Notes: generated by a model not told the origin, from the letters alone. Positions 6,528 through 14,661 are shown, numbered from the stretch's first letter. The stretch: DNA of 17,182 nt from Acidobacteriaceae bacterium (GCA_025462785.1 JAOAPG010000183.1:1-17182), one strand, 5' to 3'. Numbers and translations: made by a program.

Positions 6528-8126
6528 ATGATCAATCGTTTCCGCCGCTGGTTCCGCGAGCCCGTCTTTTTATTAGCTTTGACCGCCTGCCTCGGAGCAT
6601 TTGTCGTGCAATCGGGCGAACTCGGCACTGCCGATACAATGCATCGCCTGCAAACGGCACATTCTTTCTGGACATCTGAGCCTCCGGTCTTTACCAATGA
6701 GTATCCTGAATTCGGGCTGCACGGCCGCGGCGGGAAACTCTACGACTGGTACGGGATTGGTCAGCCAGTTCTCATGCTGCCTGCGGACATTATTGGAACT
6801 TTCATCGGGAAGTTGCCGGTTTTTGATCGCTACGACGGCACCGATCCAACGCCTCGCAACATCATCGTCAGCTACAGCACAAACATTTTAGTGACACTCC
6901 TGACAGCGCTGGTCTGCTTTCGCTTCCTGCGAATGCTGCAATTTACCACTCGGCAATCTGCCGCTGGTGTTCTGGCACTGCTGTTTTGCACCACTCATCT
7001 GCACTATACGCAGAACATGATGGAGAACAACTACATCATGCTTCTGACGCTGATCGGGTTCACATTTCAGTACGAATGGTCGCGCACCGGAAACAAGAGT
7101 TCTTTGCTCATCGGCTCAGCCGCTCTGGGCCTCAACCTACTAACCAGACTGACGACGGGACTCGACATAATCGCTGCGGGAGTTTTTCTGTTGCTTGTGA
7201 TGTGGTTCGAGCGGGCAAGCACACCCGCCATGTGGGAGCGTTTTCTTTGTTATGTGAAAACAGCTGTTCCCGTTTATCTGATTTTCTTCTTGCTCGATCG
7301 CCTGTACCAGTTCTACCGCTTCGGAACTTGGTTCGATACATATGTGCACTATTTCACCATTGAGCACCGGTTGCAGGACCCGAGGTTGCCGCCAAATTAT
7401 CCCTTCGAAACTCCATTCCACGTCGGCTTTCTGGGACCGCTGATCACCCCCGAGAAGTCCATCTTTCTCTTTGATCCTCTGATTATCCTCACGATTGTCA
7501 TCTCTGTCTTCGCCTGGAAGCGATTCCTTCCTGAAGTCAAAGCCTACGTGCTCGCAGCTTTCGTGCTACTGCTCGCATATATCAGCTTTTACGCAAGATA
7601 TACAGTCTGGAACGGAGATTTCGCCTGGGGAGATCGTTACGTTTCGACCGCAGTCGAATTCGTGGCATTCATCTCTGTTCCCTTGCTATTGCGCTATCGT
7701 CAGCAACTCGGAAAATTCATCTGGCGCGTGGGATTGGCATTGATCGCCATCAGCGCGGTCATCCAAATAGCATCACTCACATTCTGGCTGCCGCTCGAAA
7801 TCTACCAGATGGAAACATTCGGCCACCCTACGTGGGTAATCGCGCTCCGATTCAAGAATATTGTCGCGTTCGCGTTAGGAAAAATGGAAGCTTGGAGACT
7901 GAACACCGAGGCGATGACGCAGGATTCGTGGGACTACGTCCACATCACAACATGGAACTTCCTGCCATTCGTACTGCGGAGAGTCGGACAAGCTCCGCTG
8001 TGGGTTGTGAGAGCCTCATTCACGATCTGGATTGCCGGGTTGGCAGCATTAGCCTGGGTGTTATTGAGACTGCGACGAGTACTAAGCCGACTCGAGTTCG
8101 GAATTCCAAATTCCGAAGCAGTCTAG
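6528..8126 (+). CDS. Polytopic membrane protein, GT-C glycosyltransferase-like
   Basis: 532 residues from the ATG at 6528; no strong ribosome binding site. There are about 11-12 hydrophobic segments, the first at residues ~11-28. The first periplasmic loop contains TADTMHRLQTAHS and then FGLHGRGGKLYDWYGIGQP before a second helix. Later segments include RYVSTAVEFVAFISVPLLLR, reminiscent of the conserved Arg-Tyr stretch near the last helices of lipid-linked sugar transferases (GT39/ArnT-like GT-C fold). This suggests transfer of sugars from polyprenyl-phosphate donors at the membrane, but no catalytic acidic residue can be assigned with confidence. It is divergent from the Ddn-like gene (107 bases between starts) and convergent with msrB. 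It may equally be an uncharacterised membrane protein. Confidence 0.6.
   Translation: MINRFRRWFREPVFLLALTACLGAFVVQSGELGTADTMHRLQTAHSFWTSEPPVFTNEYPEFGLHGRGGKLYDWYGIGQPVLMLPADIIGTFIGKLPVFDRYDGTDPTPRNIIVSYSTNILVTLLTALVCFRFLRMLQFTTRQSAAGVLALLFCTTHLHYTQNMMENNYIMLLTLIGFTFQYEWSRTGNKSSLLIGSAALGLNLLTRLTTGLDIIAAGVFLLLVMWFERASTPAMWERFLCYVKTAVPVYLIFFLLDRLYQFYRFGTWFDTYVHYFTIEHRLQDPRLPPNYPFETPFHVGFLGPLITPEKSIFLFDPLIILTIVISVFAWKRFLPEVKAYVLAAFVLLLAYISFYARYTVWNGDFAWGDRYVSTAVEFVAFISVPLLLRYRQQLGKFIWRVGLALIAISAVIQIASLTFWLPLEIYQMETFGHPTWVIALRFKNIVAFALGKMEAWRLNTEAMTQDSWDYVHITTWNFLPFVLRRVGQAPLWVVRASFTIWIAGLAALAWVLLRLRRVLSRLEFGIPNSEAV
8097..8117. terminator. 9-bp inverted repeat at a convergent gene end
   Basis: TTCGGAATT (8097-8105) and AATTCCGAA (8109-8117) form a perfect 9-bp inverted repeat with a 3-base loop. 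It lies inside the last codons of the membrane protein gene, seven bases before its stop and 17 bases before the end of the convergent msrB. It may help separate the two transcripts; no T-run follows. Confidence 0.3.
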
Positions 8127-8133
8127 CTAACGC

Positions 8134-8739
8134 TTAGGCCTTCTTCACGAATCGTAGAGAAGCCGAATTCATGCAATAGCGAAGATGTGTCGGTTCAGGA
8201 CCGTCGTCGAACACGTGGCCCAAGTGGGCATCGCACTCCGTGCAGGATACTGCCGTCCTCACCATTCCAAATGTGCTGTCTCGAATCTCACGCACGTTCT
8301 CGGATGCGATTGGCTGCCAAAAACTTGGCCACCCCGTTCCTGATTCAAATTTCGTTTCTGAACTGAACAGCGCATTGTCACAGCAGACGCAACGATACAA
8401 ACCCTTGTCGTGCAAGTTCCAACATTTTCCCGAGAAGGCAAATTCCGTATCCGCATGGCGAGTGACCTCAAACTCCCCCGGTGATAGCTGCTTTCTCCAG
8501 TCGTCCTCACTTCTGACGACCTTGGGAATGCGTAGCTTCTCGAGACGTTGTCCATCATCAGAGAACCGGATGACCGTAACATCTCCCCCAGCTTCTGCGG
8601 GCATTGCCGCTTCCGCAATACGGGTTTTCCTGAATGACCAGAGGGCAAGCCCCGCAGCTGCGGACAACGAAAATCCCAAGAATGCGCGCCGCCGCACATT
8701 GGTGGAAGACGTCTCTCGATCAAGCTCGGAATCGAACAT
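8134..8739 (-). CDS. msrB: Peptide-methionine (R)-S-oxide reductase MsrB, exported
   Basis: 201 residues from the ATG at 8739, which has an AAAGGGGA ribosome binding site. An in-frame ATG at 8766 overlapping the msrA stop (ATGA) is an alternative start adding nine residues. An Arg-rich leader, VRRRAFLGFSLSAAAGLALW (15-34), resembles a Tat signal. The catalytic domain starts near residue 70. Zinc ligands are two CxxC pairs, Cys117/Cys120 and Cys166/Cys169; GTGWPSFW (134-141) and the catalytic Cys189 in RYCMNSASL are all present. MsrB reduces the R epimer of methionine sulfoxide in proteins. With the export signal it should act outside the cytoplasm. It is the second gene of an msrA-msrB operon. 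Confidence 0.93.
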   Translation of the reverse strand: MFDSELDRETSSTNVRRRAFLGFSLSAAAGLALWSFRKTRIAEAAMPAEAGGDVTVIRFSDDGQRLEKLRIPKVVRSEDDWRKQLSPGEFEVTRHADTEFAFSGKCWNLHDKGLYRCVCCDNALFSSETKFESGTGWPSFWQPIASENVREIRDSTFGMVRTAVSCTECDAHLGHVFDDGPEPTHLRYCMNSASLRFVKKA

Positions 8740-8762
8740 AACTTCCCCTTTGGATGCGCCCT

Positions 8763-9446
8763 TCATTTCTTGCTGTATAAGTCTTTGCTGTAAAGCTCCG
8801 GAAGTTCCTTTTTCAAATGCTCAACCTTAGGCGCATCGTTGATCATGATGTACATGTTGTTCGGATGATTCGCCGCGTAATTCTGGTGATACGCCTCCGC
8901 AGGATAAAACGCCTTCAGGGGGACCACTTGCGTAACAATCTTTCGTTCAAAAACTTTGGCCTGATTAAGTTGCGCGATATACGCATCCGCGATCCGCTTT
9001 TGCGCATCGTTGCCGTAGAAAATCACGGACCGGTATTGAGTTCCTTCATCGGGTCCTTGCCGGTTCAGTTCCGTCGGATCATGCGCGACCGAGAAGAACA
9101 CCCGCAGCAACTCGCCATACGTAATTTGCGACGGATCGTAAACAACTTTCACCGACTCAGCATGGCCAGTCTCGCCACTGCTCACGGTTTCGTATTCCGC
9201 AGTCTTTACCTCTCCGCCGGAATACCCGGAACTAGCGCTGACCACGCCCTTCACATGTTGAAAGACAGCCTGAATACCCCAAAAGCATCCCCCGGCAAAA
9301 ACAGCAGCTTCCTGGCCGGATGCCTTAGCCACAGAAGTGTTAACGACAGGACTGGGAACAGCGGCACCACTCTTGCCAGCACTAAAAGCAGCAATACAGG
9401 CCAACAGGATCACTACAATGATTACCAGCAAAGACCGCCTAAACAT
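8763..9446 (-). CDS. msrA: Peptide-methionine (S)-S-oxide reductase MsrA, exported
   Basis: 227 residues from the ATG at 9446, which has a GGAGG site five bases upstream; an ATG/ATA-rich frame continues ten codons further but without such a site. The N-terminus is a signal segment, MFRRSLLVIIVVILLAC, with a possible lipobox at Cys17 (LLAC), then an Ala/Ser-rich linker to about residue 46. The catalytic motif GCFWG has Cys54. HAESVKVVYDPSQI, FFSVAHDPTELNRQGPD and GTQYRSVIF are standard MsrA segments, and AYHQNYAANHP closes the domain. MsrA reduces methionine-S-sulfoxide. Its stop overlaps or nearly touches msrB, so both epimers would be repaired by an envelope-located pair. Confidence 0.94.
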   Translation of the reverse strand: MFRRSLLVIIVVILLACIAAFSAGKSGAAVPSPVVNTSVAKASGQEAAVFAGGCFWGIQAVFQHVKGVVSASSGYSGGEVKTAEYETVSSGETGHAESVKVVYDPSQITYGELLRVFFSVAHDPTELNRQGPDEGTQYRSVIFYGNDAQKRIADAYIAQLNQAKVFERKIVTQVVPLKAFYPAEAYHQNYAANHPNNMYIMINDAPKVEHLKKELPELYSKDLYSKK

Positions 9447-9524
9447 GAGAACCTCCGCGTATGGATACTGAATCACGTAATGAGAGTCTTGAGAGTAAAA
9501 AAAGTCTCGCTATTCAGAAGCTAG

Positions 9525-10118
9525 TTAATCCATCGTCTCAGCTTTTATATCGATCCAAGAAAAACGAAAAATGGCCAAAGGATCTTGAAGGTAACCAACA
9601 ACTACATCAATATCTGATCCAGCAAGGATGCTGTAGTACTTCCTTAGCAAACTAATCAGCAACTCAATTGCTGCATTCAATTCCCGGTGAATTGGGACTG
9701 CTGCAACTGGAGATCGGTCATGGTGCGCAATGAACTGATCAACATAATCTTTCACTTTTTGCGGTCTTTCGATCTAGCTCGCCACAATCGATTACTAATT
9801 CGGTGTCGGTGACCCGGCCATTCATTAGATGCGGGTACTTCCTCAGCTCCTCAAGAAGTCTTCTCAGGGAGATTGCCCTGCTGTCCCCGTCAACGAGTCG
9901 TCGCACTCGGATTGCTGCGCTGTGCGCGTAAGCGTCATTCAGCATGTCAAAAAACACACCACGGATTGTCAAGAGCCGCCGATTGCGCTGAATCACCTCA
10001 TGTTGTACTTTCCAGTAAAATATCGTGATCCGTCGCCAAGTTTATGACTTCGTCTCTTATCTCGTTCAATTCATGGAGAGCGCGCTCAAAGAAAACTTTC
10101 GTTACCCAGTATTGGCAT
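9525..10118 (-). pseudogene. HEPN/AbiU2-like gene broken by three +1 frameshifts
   Basis: The gene appears to start at the ATG at 10118, with a perfect AGGAGG six bases upstream (10125-10130). It runs to 9525 in three frames. Removing one base from the T4 run at 10092-10095 (minus-strand sense), one from the T4 run at 10017-10020 and one from the A5 run at 9756-9760 gives one continuous product of about 197 residues: it begins MPILGNESFFERALHELNEI, passes DHDIYWKVQHEVIQRNRRLL, FFDMLNDAYAHSAAIRVRRL and ISLRRLLEELRKY, and continues through KTAKVKDYVDQFIAHHDRSP. The pattern resembles HEPN AbiU2-type proteins, some of which act in phage abortive infection or as toxins; this is recognition by eye. 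No other stop interrupts the joined frame, so the damage is recent or is sequencing error. The stretch is about 47% GC (9541-10020), lower than its neighbours, which fits acquired DNA. Confidence 0.6.
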
Positions 10119-10302
10119 CGAGTTCCTCCTTCGCAAATGAAACTGCTATTCATTCTGAGTGCGGCAGACTTGAGGTGCAATATCTTTCACAGAGCTACAC
10201 GTTGCGACAAAATTGGCAAGCCGCACTGCCCTTGCCTTCTTCCCAGCAAGTCATTACTGTTGACGAGGTTCCAAGTAGATCACGGTTTTTAGGAGACCCG
10301 GA

Positions 10303-11727
10303 TTGCACCTACGCGCGGCTTTCTTTTTCGCTTCGTTCCTGCTTTTCCCGCTCACATCCCCGGCACAAATTGATGACGCCACTAAGCAGCTCTCGCATGA
10401 CATCTTTAAGCAGCTAATCGAGATCAATACCACCGACTCGGTCGGCAACGTGACTACCGCATCAGACGCGATGGCACTGCGCTTCCGAGATGCCGGGTTC
10501 CGCGAGAGCGATATGCAGATTCTCGGGCCGAACGATCGCAAGAAAAATCTCGTGCTTCGCTACCACGGCACGGGCAAACATAAGCCCATCCTGCTGATTG
10601 GTCACCTCGATGTGGTCGAAGCACATCGCGAAGACTGGACCACCGATCCGTTTCAGTTCGTTGAAAAAGACGGCTACTTCTACGGACGCGGCACGCAGGA
10701 CATGAAGAGCGATGACGCAATCTGGGTCACTGACCTGATCCGCCTGAAAAAAGAGGGATACCAACCCGATCGAGACATTATCCTCGCGTTAACAGCCGAC
10801 GAAGAGGGCGGGAAATCCAATGGCATCGATTGGCTTATCAAAAATCATCGCGATCTCATCGACGCCGAGTTCGTGCTGAACAGCGACGGTGGTGGCGTGA
10901 ATACAAATCATGGCAAGGTGGAGAACATTTCTGTAGATGCCACCGAGAAGCTGTATGCCGACTATCAGCTCACTGTTACGAATCCCGGTGGCCACAGCTC
11001 GATTCCAGTTCCCGACAATGCGATCTACCACCTGGCAGACGCCCTCGCGCGATTGGAACGCTACGAATTTCCATTTGAGTTAAACAACGTGACGCGCGCC
11101 TACTACGAACGCATGTCAACGGTCGAAACCGGACAGCGCGCGGCGGACATGAAAGGAATTCTCAAGACTCCTCCAGATCCAGCCGCGATCACTCGGCTCT
11201 CGCAAGATCCTATCGATCACTCCACCTTGCGAACGACTTGTGTTGCAACCCGTCTCGATGCAGGTCATGCGAACAATGCCTTACCGCAGAGAGCACAAGC
11301 CAATGTAAACTGTCGCATTATTCCTGGCCATTCGGCGGAAGAGATTCGGCAAACGCTTATCAACGTATTAGCTGATCCCAAGGTTACGGTCCGCTACGTG
11401 GGCGCCATCGGCGAGGTCACCGACAACGCCTCCAACCGGGAATCCTATCCGCCTCCGCCCTTGCGTGCGGATGTTTTTGGACCTCTTGGGAAAATTGTGC
11501 AGACCATGTGGCCCGGAGCGCCCGTTATTCCCAGCATGGCTACGGGAGCCTCTGACGGTGTGTACACCAACGCAGCGGGACTTCCGACGTATGGGATAGC
11601 GGGAATTGCAATCGATCGGGACGACGTCCGAGCCCACGGCAAAGACGAAAGATTGGGCGTTGACTCCTATTACAAGGGAGTGGACTTCTATTACCGCTAT
11701 CTGAAGGCGATCACCTCGCAACCTTGA
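10303..11727 (+). CDS. Secreted M20 family metallopeptidase
   Basis: 474 residues from a TTG start at 10303, chosen because AGGAGA lies six bases upstream and the frame begins with a clear signal peptide (residues 1-20, cleavage likely after SPA before Gln22). The two-zinc M20 site is complete: GHLDVV with His101 and Asp103, RGTQDMKSD with bridging Asp133, TADEEGG with catalytic Glu167 and zinc ligand Glu168, NSDGGG with Asp195, and HGKDERLGV with His445. A dimerisation domain sits between (~residues 210-330, including TNPGGHSSIP). M20 enzymes are carboxypeptidases, dipeptidases or deacylases; here the protein would act in the periplasm or outside. Exact substrate unknown. It is divergent from the broken HEPN gene. 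Confidence 0.88.
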   Translation: MHLRAAFFFASFLLFPLTSPAQIDDATKQLSHDIFKQLIEINTTDSVGNVTTASDAMALRFRDAGFRESDMQILGPNDRKKNLVLRYHGTGKHKPILLIGHLDVVEAHREDWTTDPFQFVEKDGYFYGRGTQDMKSDDAIWVTDLIRLKKEGYQPDRDIILALTADEEGGKSNGIDWLIKNHRDLIDAEFVLNSDGGGVNTNHGKVENISVDATEKLYADYQLTVTNPGGHSSIPVPDNAIYHLADALARLERYEFPFELNNVTRAYYERMSTVETGQRAADMKGILKTPPDPAAITRLSQDPIDHSTLRTTCVATRLDAGHANNALPQRAQANVNCRIIPGHSAEEIRQTLINVLADPKVTVRYVGAIGEVTDNASNRESYPPPPLRADVFGPLGKIVQTMWPGAPVIPSMATGASDGVYTNAAGLPTYGIAGIAIDRDDVRAHGKDERLGVDSYYKGVDFYYRYLKAITSQP

Positions 11728-11735
11728 TGTCGTTT

Positions 11736-11792
11736 TGTCATGCTGAGCTACTCGGAGCTTTCTCCGTCGAAAGCTCCGAGCAGCCGAAGCCC
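11736..11792. repeat. Hairpin repeat element between convergent genes
   Basis: CTCGGAGCTTTC (11751-11762) and GAAAGCTCCGAG (11769-11780) form a perfect 12-bp stem with a 6-base loop. It is preceded by TGTCATGCTGAGC and followed by AGCCGAAGCCCCCC. The flanks resemble the interspersed TGTCATnCTGAGCG...CGAAG repeats that I associate with acidobacterial genomes. It sits between the ends of the M20 gene and the flavin reductase gene and could terminate both. Only one copy was noticed in this window. Confidence 0.5.
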
Positions 11793-11835
11793 CCCTACCC
11801 CCGTCCGCATGCTCTCACGACTGTTGGATAACAGG

Positions 11836-12330
11836 TCAGAACGGCGGTCCAATTTTGTGATACTCGCCTCGAAAATACAGGAGAGGTTCGCCCTCCCACA
11901 CCGACACGTCCTCGACCTCGGCAATGAACATCGTGTGGTCACCTGCCTCCTGCACTGTTTGCAGCCGACACTCCAGGTAAGCGAGCCCACCCTGCAGCAC
12001 TGGAGTCCCATGCGCGGTTCGGTCGAAGCGTGCTCCTGATTCCTGCTCGGCACGATCGTGAGTCCGATCAGGGCGCGCGTAATAGTCTGCAATCGCGCGC
12101 TGCTGTTCAGACAAGACATTGACTCCGAACCGCTTACGCGCATGCAAATGAGCGTGAGTCCTTGCCTGGCGCTCGACGCAAACCAACACCAGTAAGGGAT
12201 TCAGAGAGAGGGAGGTGAAGGCATTCGCCGTCACGCCCTCAACTTTGCCATCGTCGTCCACAGTAACGACGGTCACGCCTGTGGCGAAGCACCCCATCGC
12301 TCTGCGAAATTCTTCTTGGGAAACAGTCAT
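11836..12330 (-). CDS. Flavin reductase-like FMN-binding protein
   Basis: 164 residues from the ATG at 12330; the frame is open 30 codons upstream (to 12420) but that part is polar and unrelated to the family. The split-barrel flavin reductase signature is clear: FRRAMGCFATGVTVVT (residues 8-23), GVTANAFTSLSLNPLLVLVC (32-51), then KRFGVNVLSEQQ (67-77) and GEYHKIG at the end. Such proteins bind FMN and reduce flavin with NAD(P)H, often supplying a two-component monooxygenase; related split barrels use F420. It is divergent from cofG with 178 bases between the starts, so the two may share a control region. No monooxygenase partner is visible. A role in reducing an F420 intermediate is possible but speculative. 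Confidence 0.85.
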   Translation of the reverse strand: MTVSQEEFRRAMGCFATGVTVVTVDDDGKVEGVTANAFTSLSLNPLLVLVCVERQARTHAHLHARKRFGVNVLSEQQRAIADYYARPDRTHDRAEQESGARFDRTAHGTPVLQGGLAYLECRLQTVQEAGDHTMFIAEVEDVSVWEGEPLLYFRGEYHKIGPPF

Positions 12331-12508
12331 ACTTACATGCTTTGCTGCTTGAGTTTTATCACGTGGCGAGTCGCCGCGAGTAGCCGATGTGTTTTGGTTA
12401 AAGGCACCTGTGTCCGGCAATACGGCCGATAAGGCGCGTGCCGACCACGTTCACAATCCCTGCTGTATCCTTATCTGTGTTTGATAGTCTTTAGGAGAGG
12501 ATCGCGAC

Positions 12509-13705
12509 TTGCAAGCACGACCAGCAACTCGGGACGAACGCCACTCACTCGATTCGTGTCTCGACGGGCTGCGTTCCGGATCACCTCTGTCTCGTGAAAA
12601 CGCAAATCGTCTGATTCGTGCCAATGATGAAGATGTCCCAGTGTTGCTCTCTGCTTCACTCGAAGCCAAGCAGCGATTCAAGCCCGACGTAATCACCTAT
12701 TCCCGAAAGGTTTTTCTCCCGCTCACTAACTTGTGTCGCGACTATTGCGGATACTGCACCTTCCGTCGCGATCCTGGCGATGCTGGTGCCCACACCATGA
12801 CTCCCGAAGAAGTATTGGAGGTGGCCCGGCAGGGCGAAAAGGTGGGATGCACCGAGGCATTGTTCAGTCTGGGAGACAAGCCCGAGATCATCTTCCCCGA
12901 GATGCGCGAGACCTTGCGCCATTTGGGGTATAAGTCCACATTGCATTATCTGGAATCAATGTGTGAGCTCGTATTGCGGGAAACGATGCTGCTGCCGCAT
13001 CCGAATCCGGGTCTGTTAAGTGCCGAATGGATAAAACGTCTGGCAGCCGTCTCGCCAAGCATGGGCTTGATGCTCGAGACCACAAATGATTCTCTACTCG
13101 CGCCAGGGGCAGCCCACGATAACGCACCGGACAAAGTTCCGGCCAAGCGGCTAAAGACGATCGAAGAAGCCGGCAAGCAGCAAGTGCCTTTCACAACCGG
13201 GCTGCTAATCGGAATCGGCGAATCCCCGGAAGATCGAGTCGACACCTTGCTGGCAATTCGCGAACTACACCGGCGCTACGGTCATATTCAGGAAGTCATT
13301 GTCCAAAACTTCCGCGTCAAACCCGCTATTCCTATGAGAAACTGGCCCGAGCCATCGCATGGTGAAATGTTGCGCACCGTAGCCGTGGCAAGACTACTGA
13401 TGCCAGACATCAATATTCAGGCGCCGCCAAATCTTTCCGCGCCGTACTATGATGATCTGCTCGATGCAGGCATTAACGACTGGGGAGGAATTTCTCCGTT
13501 GACACCGGACTTTATAAATCCCGAGAAACCATGGCCGCACCTCGATCAGCTGAAACTACGGACCGAGGCTAAGGGGTATAGTTTGTTGCAGCGTCTTCCG
13601 GTGTACCCCGAGTTCATACCGGCAGTGGCCGCACGGCCTAGCTTGCTTGCAGAAAAAGTGAAAGTGGCGGTTGAGCGCGGGCACAATCAGCGGAGGGCAG
13701 CATGA
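12509..13705 (+). CDS. cofG: 7,8-didemethyl-8-hydroxy-5-deazariboflavin (FO) synthase, CofG subunit
   Basis: 398 residues from a TTG start at 12509, with AGGAGAGG at 12493-12500. This is the only sensible start, since no ATG occurs before the catalytic motif. The radical SAM cluster motif CRDYCGYC gives Cys76, Cys80 and Cys83. LFSLGDKPE (~117-126) and HYLESMCELV are typical of CofG, as are GLMLETTNDSLL and TTGLLIGIGESPEDR. NDWGGISPLTPDFINPEKPWP near the C-terminus also fits. CofG works with CofH to build the deazaflavin chromophore FO from 5-amino-6-ribitylaminouracil and tyrosine. Here the two subunits are separate genes, unlike the fused FbiC of actinobacteria. It heads the F420 operon and its stop overlaps cofD by four bases (ATGA). 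Confidence 0.95.
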   Translation: MQARPATRDERHSLDSCLDGLRSGSPLSRENANRLIRANDEDVPVLLSASLEAKQRFKPDVITYSRKVFLPLTNLCRDYCGYCTFRRDPGDAGAHTMTPEEVLEVARQGEKVGCTEALFSLGDKPEIIFPEMRETLRHLGYKSTLHYLESMCELVLRETMLLPHPNPGLLSAEWIKRLAAVSPSMGLMLETTNDSLLAPGAAHDNAPDKVPAKRLKTIEEAGKQQVPFTTGLLIGIGESPEDRVDTLLAIRELHRRYGHIQEVIVQNFRVKPAIPMRNWPEPSHGEMLRTVAVARLLMPDINIQAPPNLSAPYYDDLLDAGINDWGGISPLTPDFINPEKPWPHLDQLKLRTEAKGYSLLQRLPVYPEFIPAVAARPSLLAEKVKVAVERGHNQRRAA

Positions 13706-14661
13706 TCGTTGTGCTTACCGGGGGCACGGGCGGAGCAAAGTTCGTCGACGGCCTGCGGCAGGTCGTCTCTGATCAGCAACTCACATTGGTCGTTAATACC
13801 GGCGACGATTTGGAATGGTGGGGGCTGTATGTTTCGCCTGATCTCGATTCCATCACTTACGTGCTTGCCGGACTCCTAAGCAAAGAACGCGGTTGGGGTG
13901 TAAAGGGCGACACTTTTTTCTGTTTGCAGGCCATGCGGGATTTGGCCGAGCCCATCTGGTTCAATGTGGGGGATCGTGATCTCGCGGTACACCTGCTGCG
14001 TTCGAAATTGCTGACCGCGGGCAAAACGTTGAGCGAAGCGACACAAGAAATCACCGCTAAGATGGGCGTGCAGGCGCGCATTCTGCCGATGAGCAACTCG
14101 CGAGTAGAAACTCGGGTCGACACTCCTGCTGGCGAGCTGAGTTTCCAGGAATATTTCGTGCAGCGCTGGTATCAAGATCCAGTGAACTCAGTGCGATTCG
14201 CCGGCGCCTCAGATGCAGAACCGGCACCCGGAGTAATTGAGGCCATCACCTCGGCTAGCGCAGTGATACTTGCCCCGAGCAATCCGATCACCAGCATTGG
14301 CCCGATACTGGCGGTTCCGGGCATCCGCGAGGCGCTGCGCCTTACCAAAGCACAAATCGTAGCCGTGAGCCCGATCGTCGGCGACAAAGCTGTAACCGGT
14401 CCAGCTGGAATTTTGATGGCCGCCCAAGGACTGCCAGCCTCGATTGCAGGCGTAGCCAAAGCCTACGAAGACTTCCTCGATGTCTTGATCATCGACAACT
14501 CCGACCAGGCAGCGGCGAAAAAACTCGCCCGCCCCGGACTGCGAGTCTACTGCACCAACAGCATCATGGAGAGGCCGGATGACAGGACGAATCTGGCAAA
14601 AGCGGTGATGTCGGCTCTCTCCACAAAGAGCGATGCCTATGCGGCAACGGAAAGACAATGA
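13702..14661 (+). CDS. cofD: FO phospho-acid transferase CofD (2-phospho-L-lactate transferase family)
   Basis: 319 residues from an ATG overlapping the cofG stop, with GGAGGG four bases upstream. The N-terminus has TGGTGGAKF (6-14), and NTGDDLEWWGLYVSPDLDSI follows (32-51), both involved in FO and phosphate/metal binding in the family. SNPITSIGPILAVPGI and SPIVGDKAVTGPAG, found in the C-terminal half, are equally diagnostic. CofD (FbiA in mycobacteria) transfers a phospho-acid unit from its GDP-activated form to FO, giving F420-0 or its dehydro form. Which acid is transferred depends on CofC, encoded next. The stop overlaps cofC by four bases (ATGA). Confidence 0.95.
   Translation: MIVVLTGGTGGAKFVDGLRQVVSDQQLTLVVNTGDDLEWWGLYVSPDLDSITYVLAGLLSKERGWGVKGDTFFCLQAMRDLAEPIWFNVGDRDLAVHLLRSKLLTAGKTLSEATQEITAKMGVQARILPMSNSRVETRVDTPAGELSFQEYFVQRWYQDPVNSVRFAGASDAEPAPGVIEAITSASAVILAPSNPITSIGPILAVPGIREALRLTKAQIVAVSPIVGDKAVTGPAGILMAAQGLPASIAGVAKAYEDFLDVLIIDNSDQAAAKKLARPGLRVYCTNSIMERPDDRTNLAKAVMSALSTKSDAYAATERQ

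Noticed and set aside
6421..6528. 36-codon N-terminal extension of the Ddn-like protein
   Set aside because: The added residues are polar with no family resemblance and would reach the start of the divergent membrane protein gene; the ATG at 6420 fits the family.
10215..10236. GGCAAG / CTTGCC inverted repeat upstream of the M20 gene
   Set aside because: Only 6 bp per arm with a 10-base loop and no supporting promoter context; likely chance.
10025..10417. Plus-strand frame across the start of the HEPN-like gene and the M20 gene
   Set aside because: Its translation has no domain character, and it covers the M20 signal peptide region in a different frame and the HEPN-like gene in antisense.
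12365..12375. Short GGCGA-TCGCC palindrome between the flavin reductase and cofG
   Set aside because: Five-base arms in GC-rich DNA are expected by chance; no second copy was seen to suggest an operator.
12331..12420. 30-codon N-terminal extension of the flavin reductase
   Set aside because: Low-complexity polar sequence in the intergenic region; the family domain begins right after the ATG at 12330.
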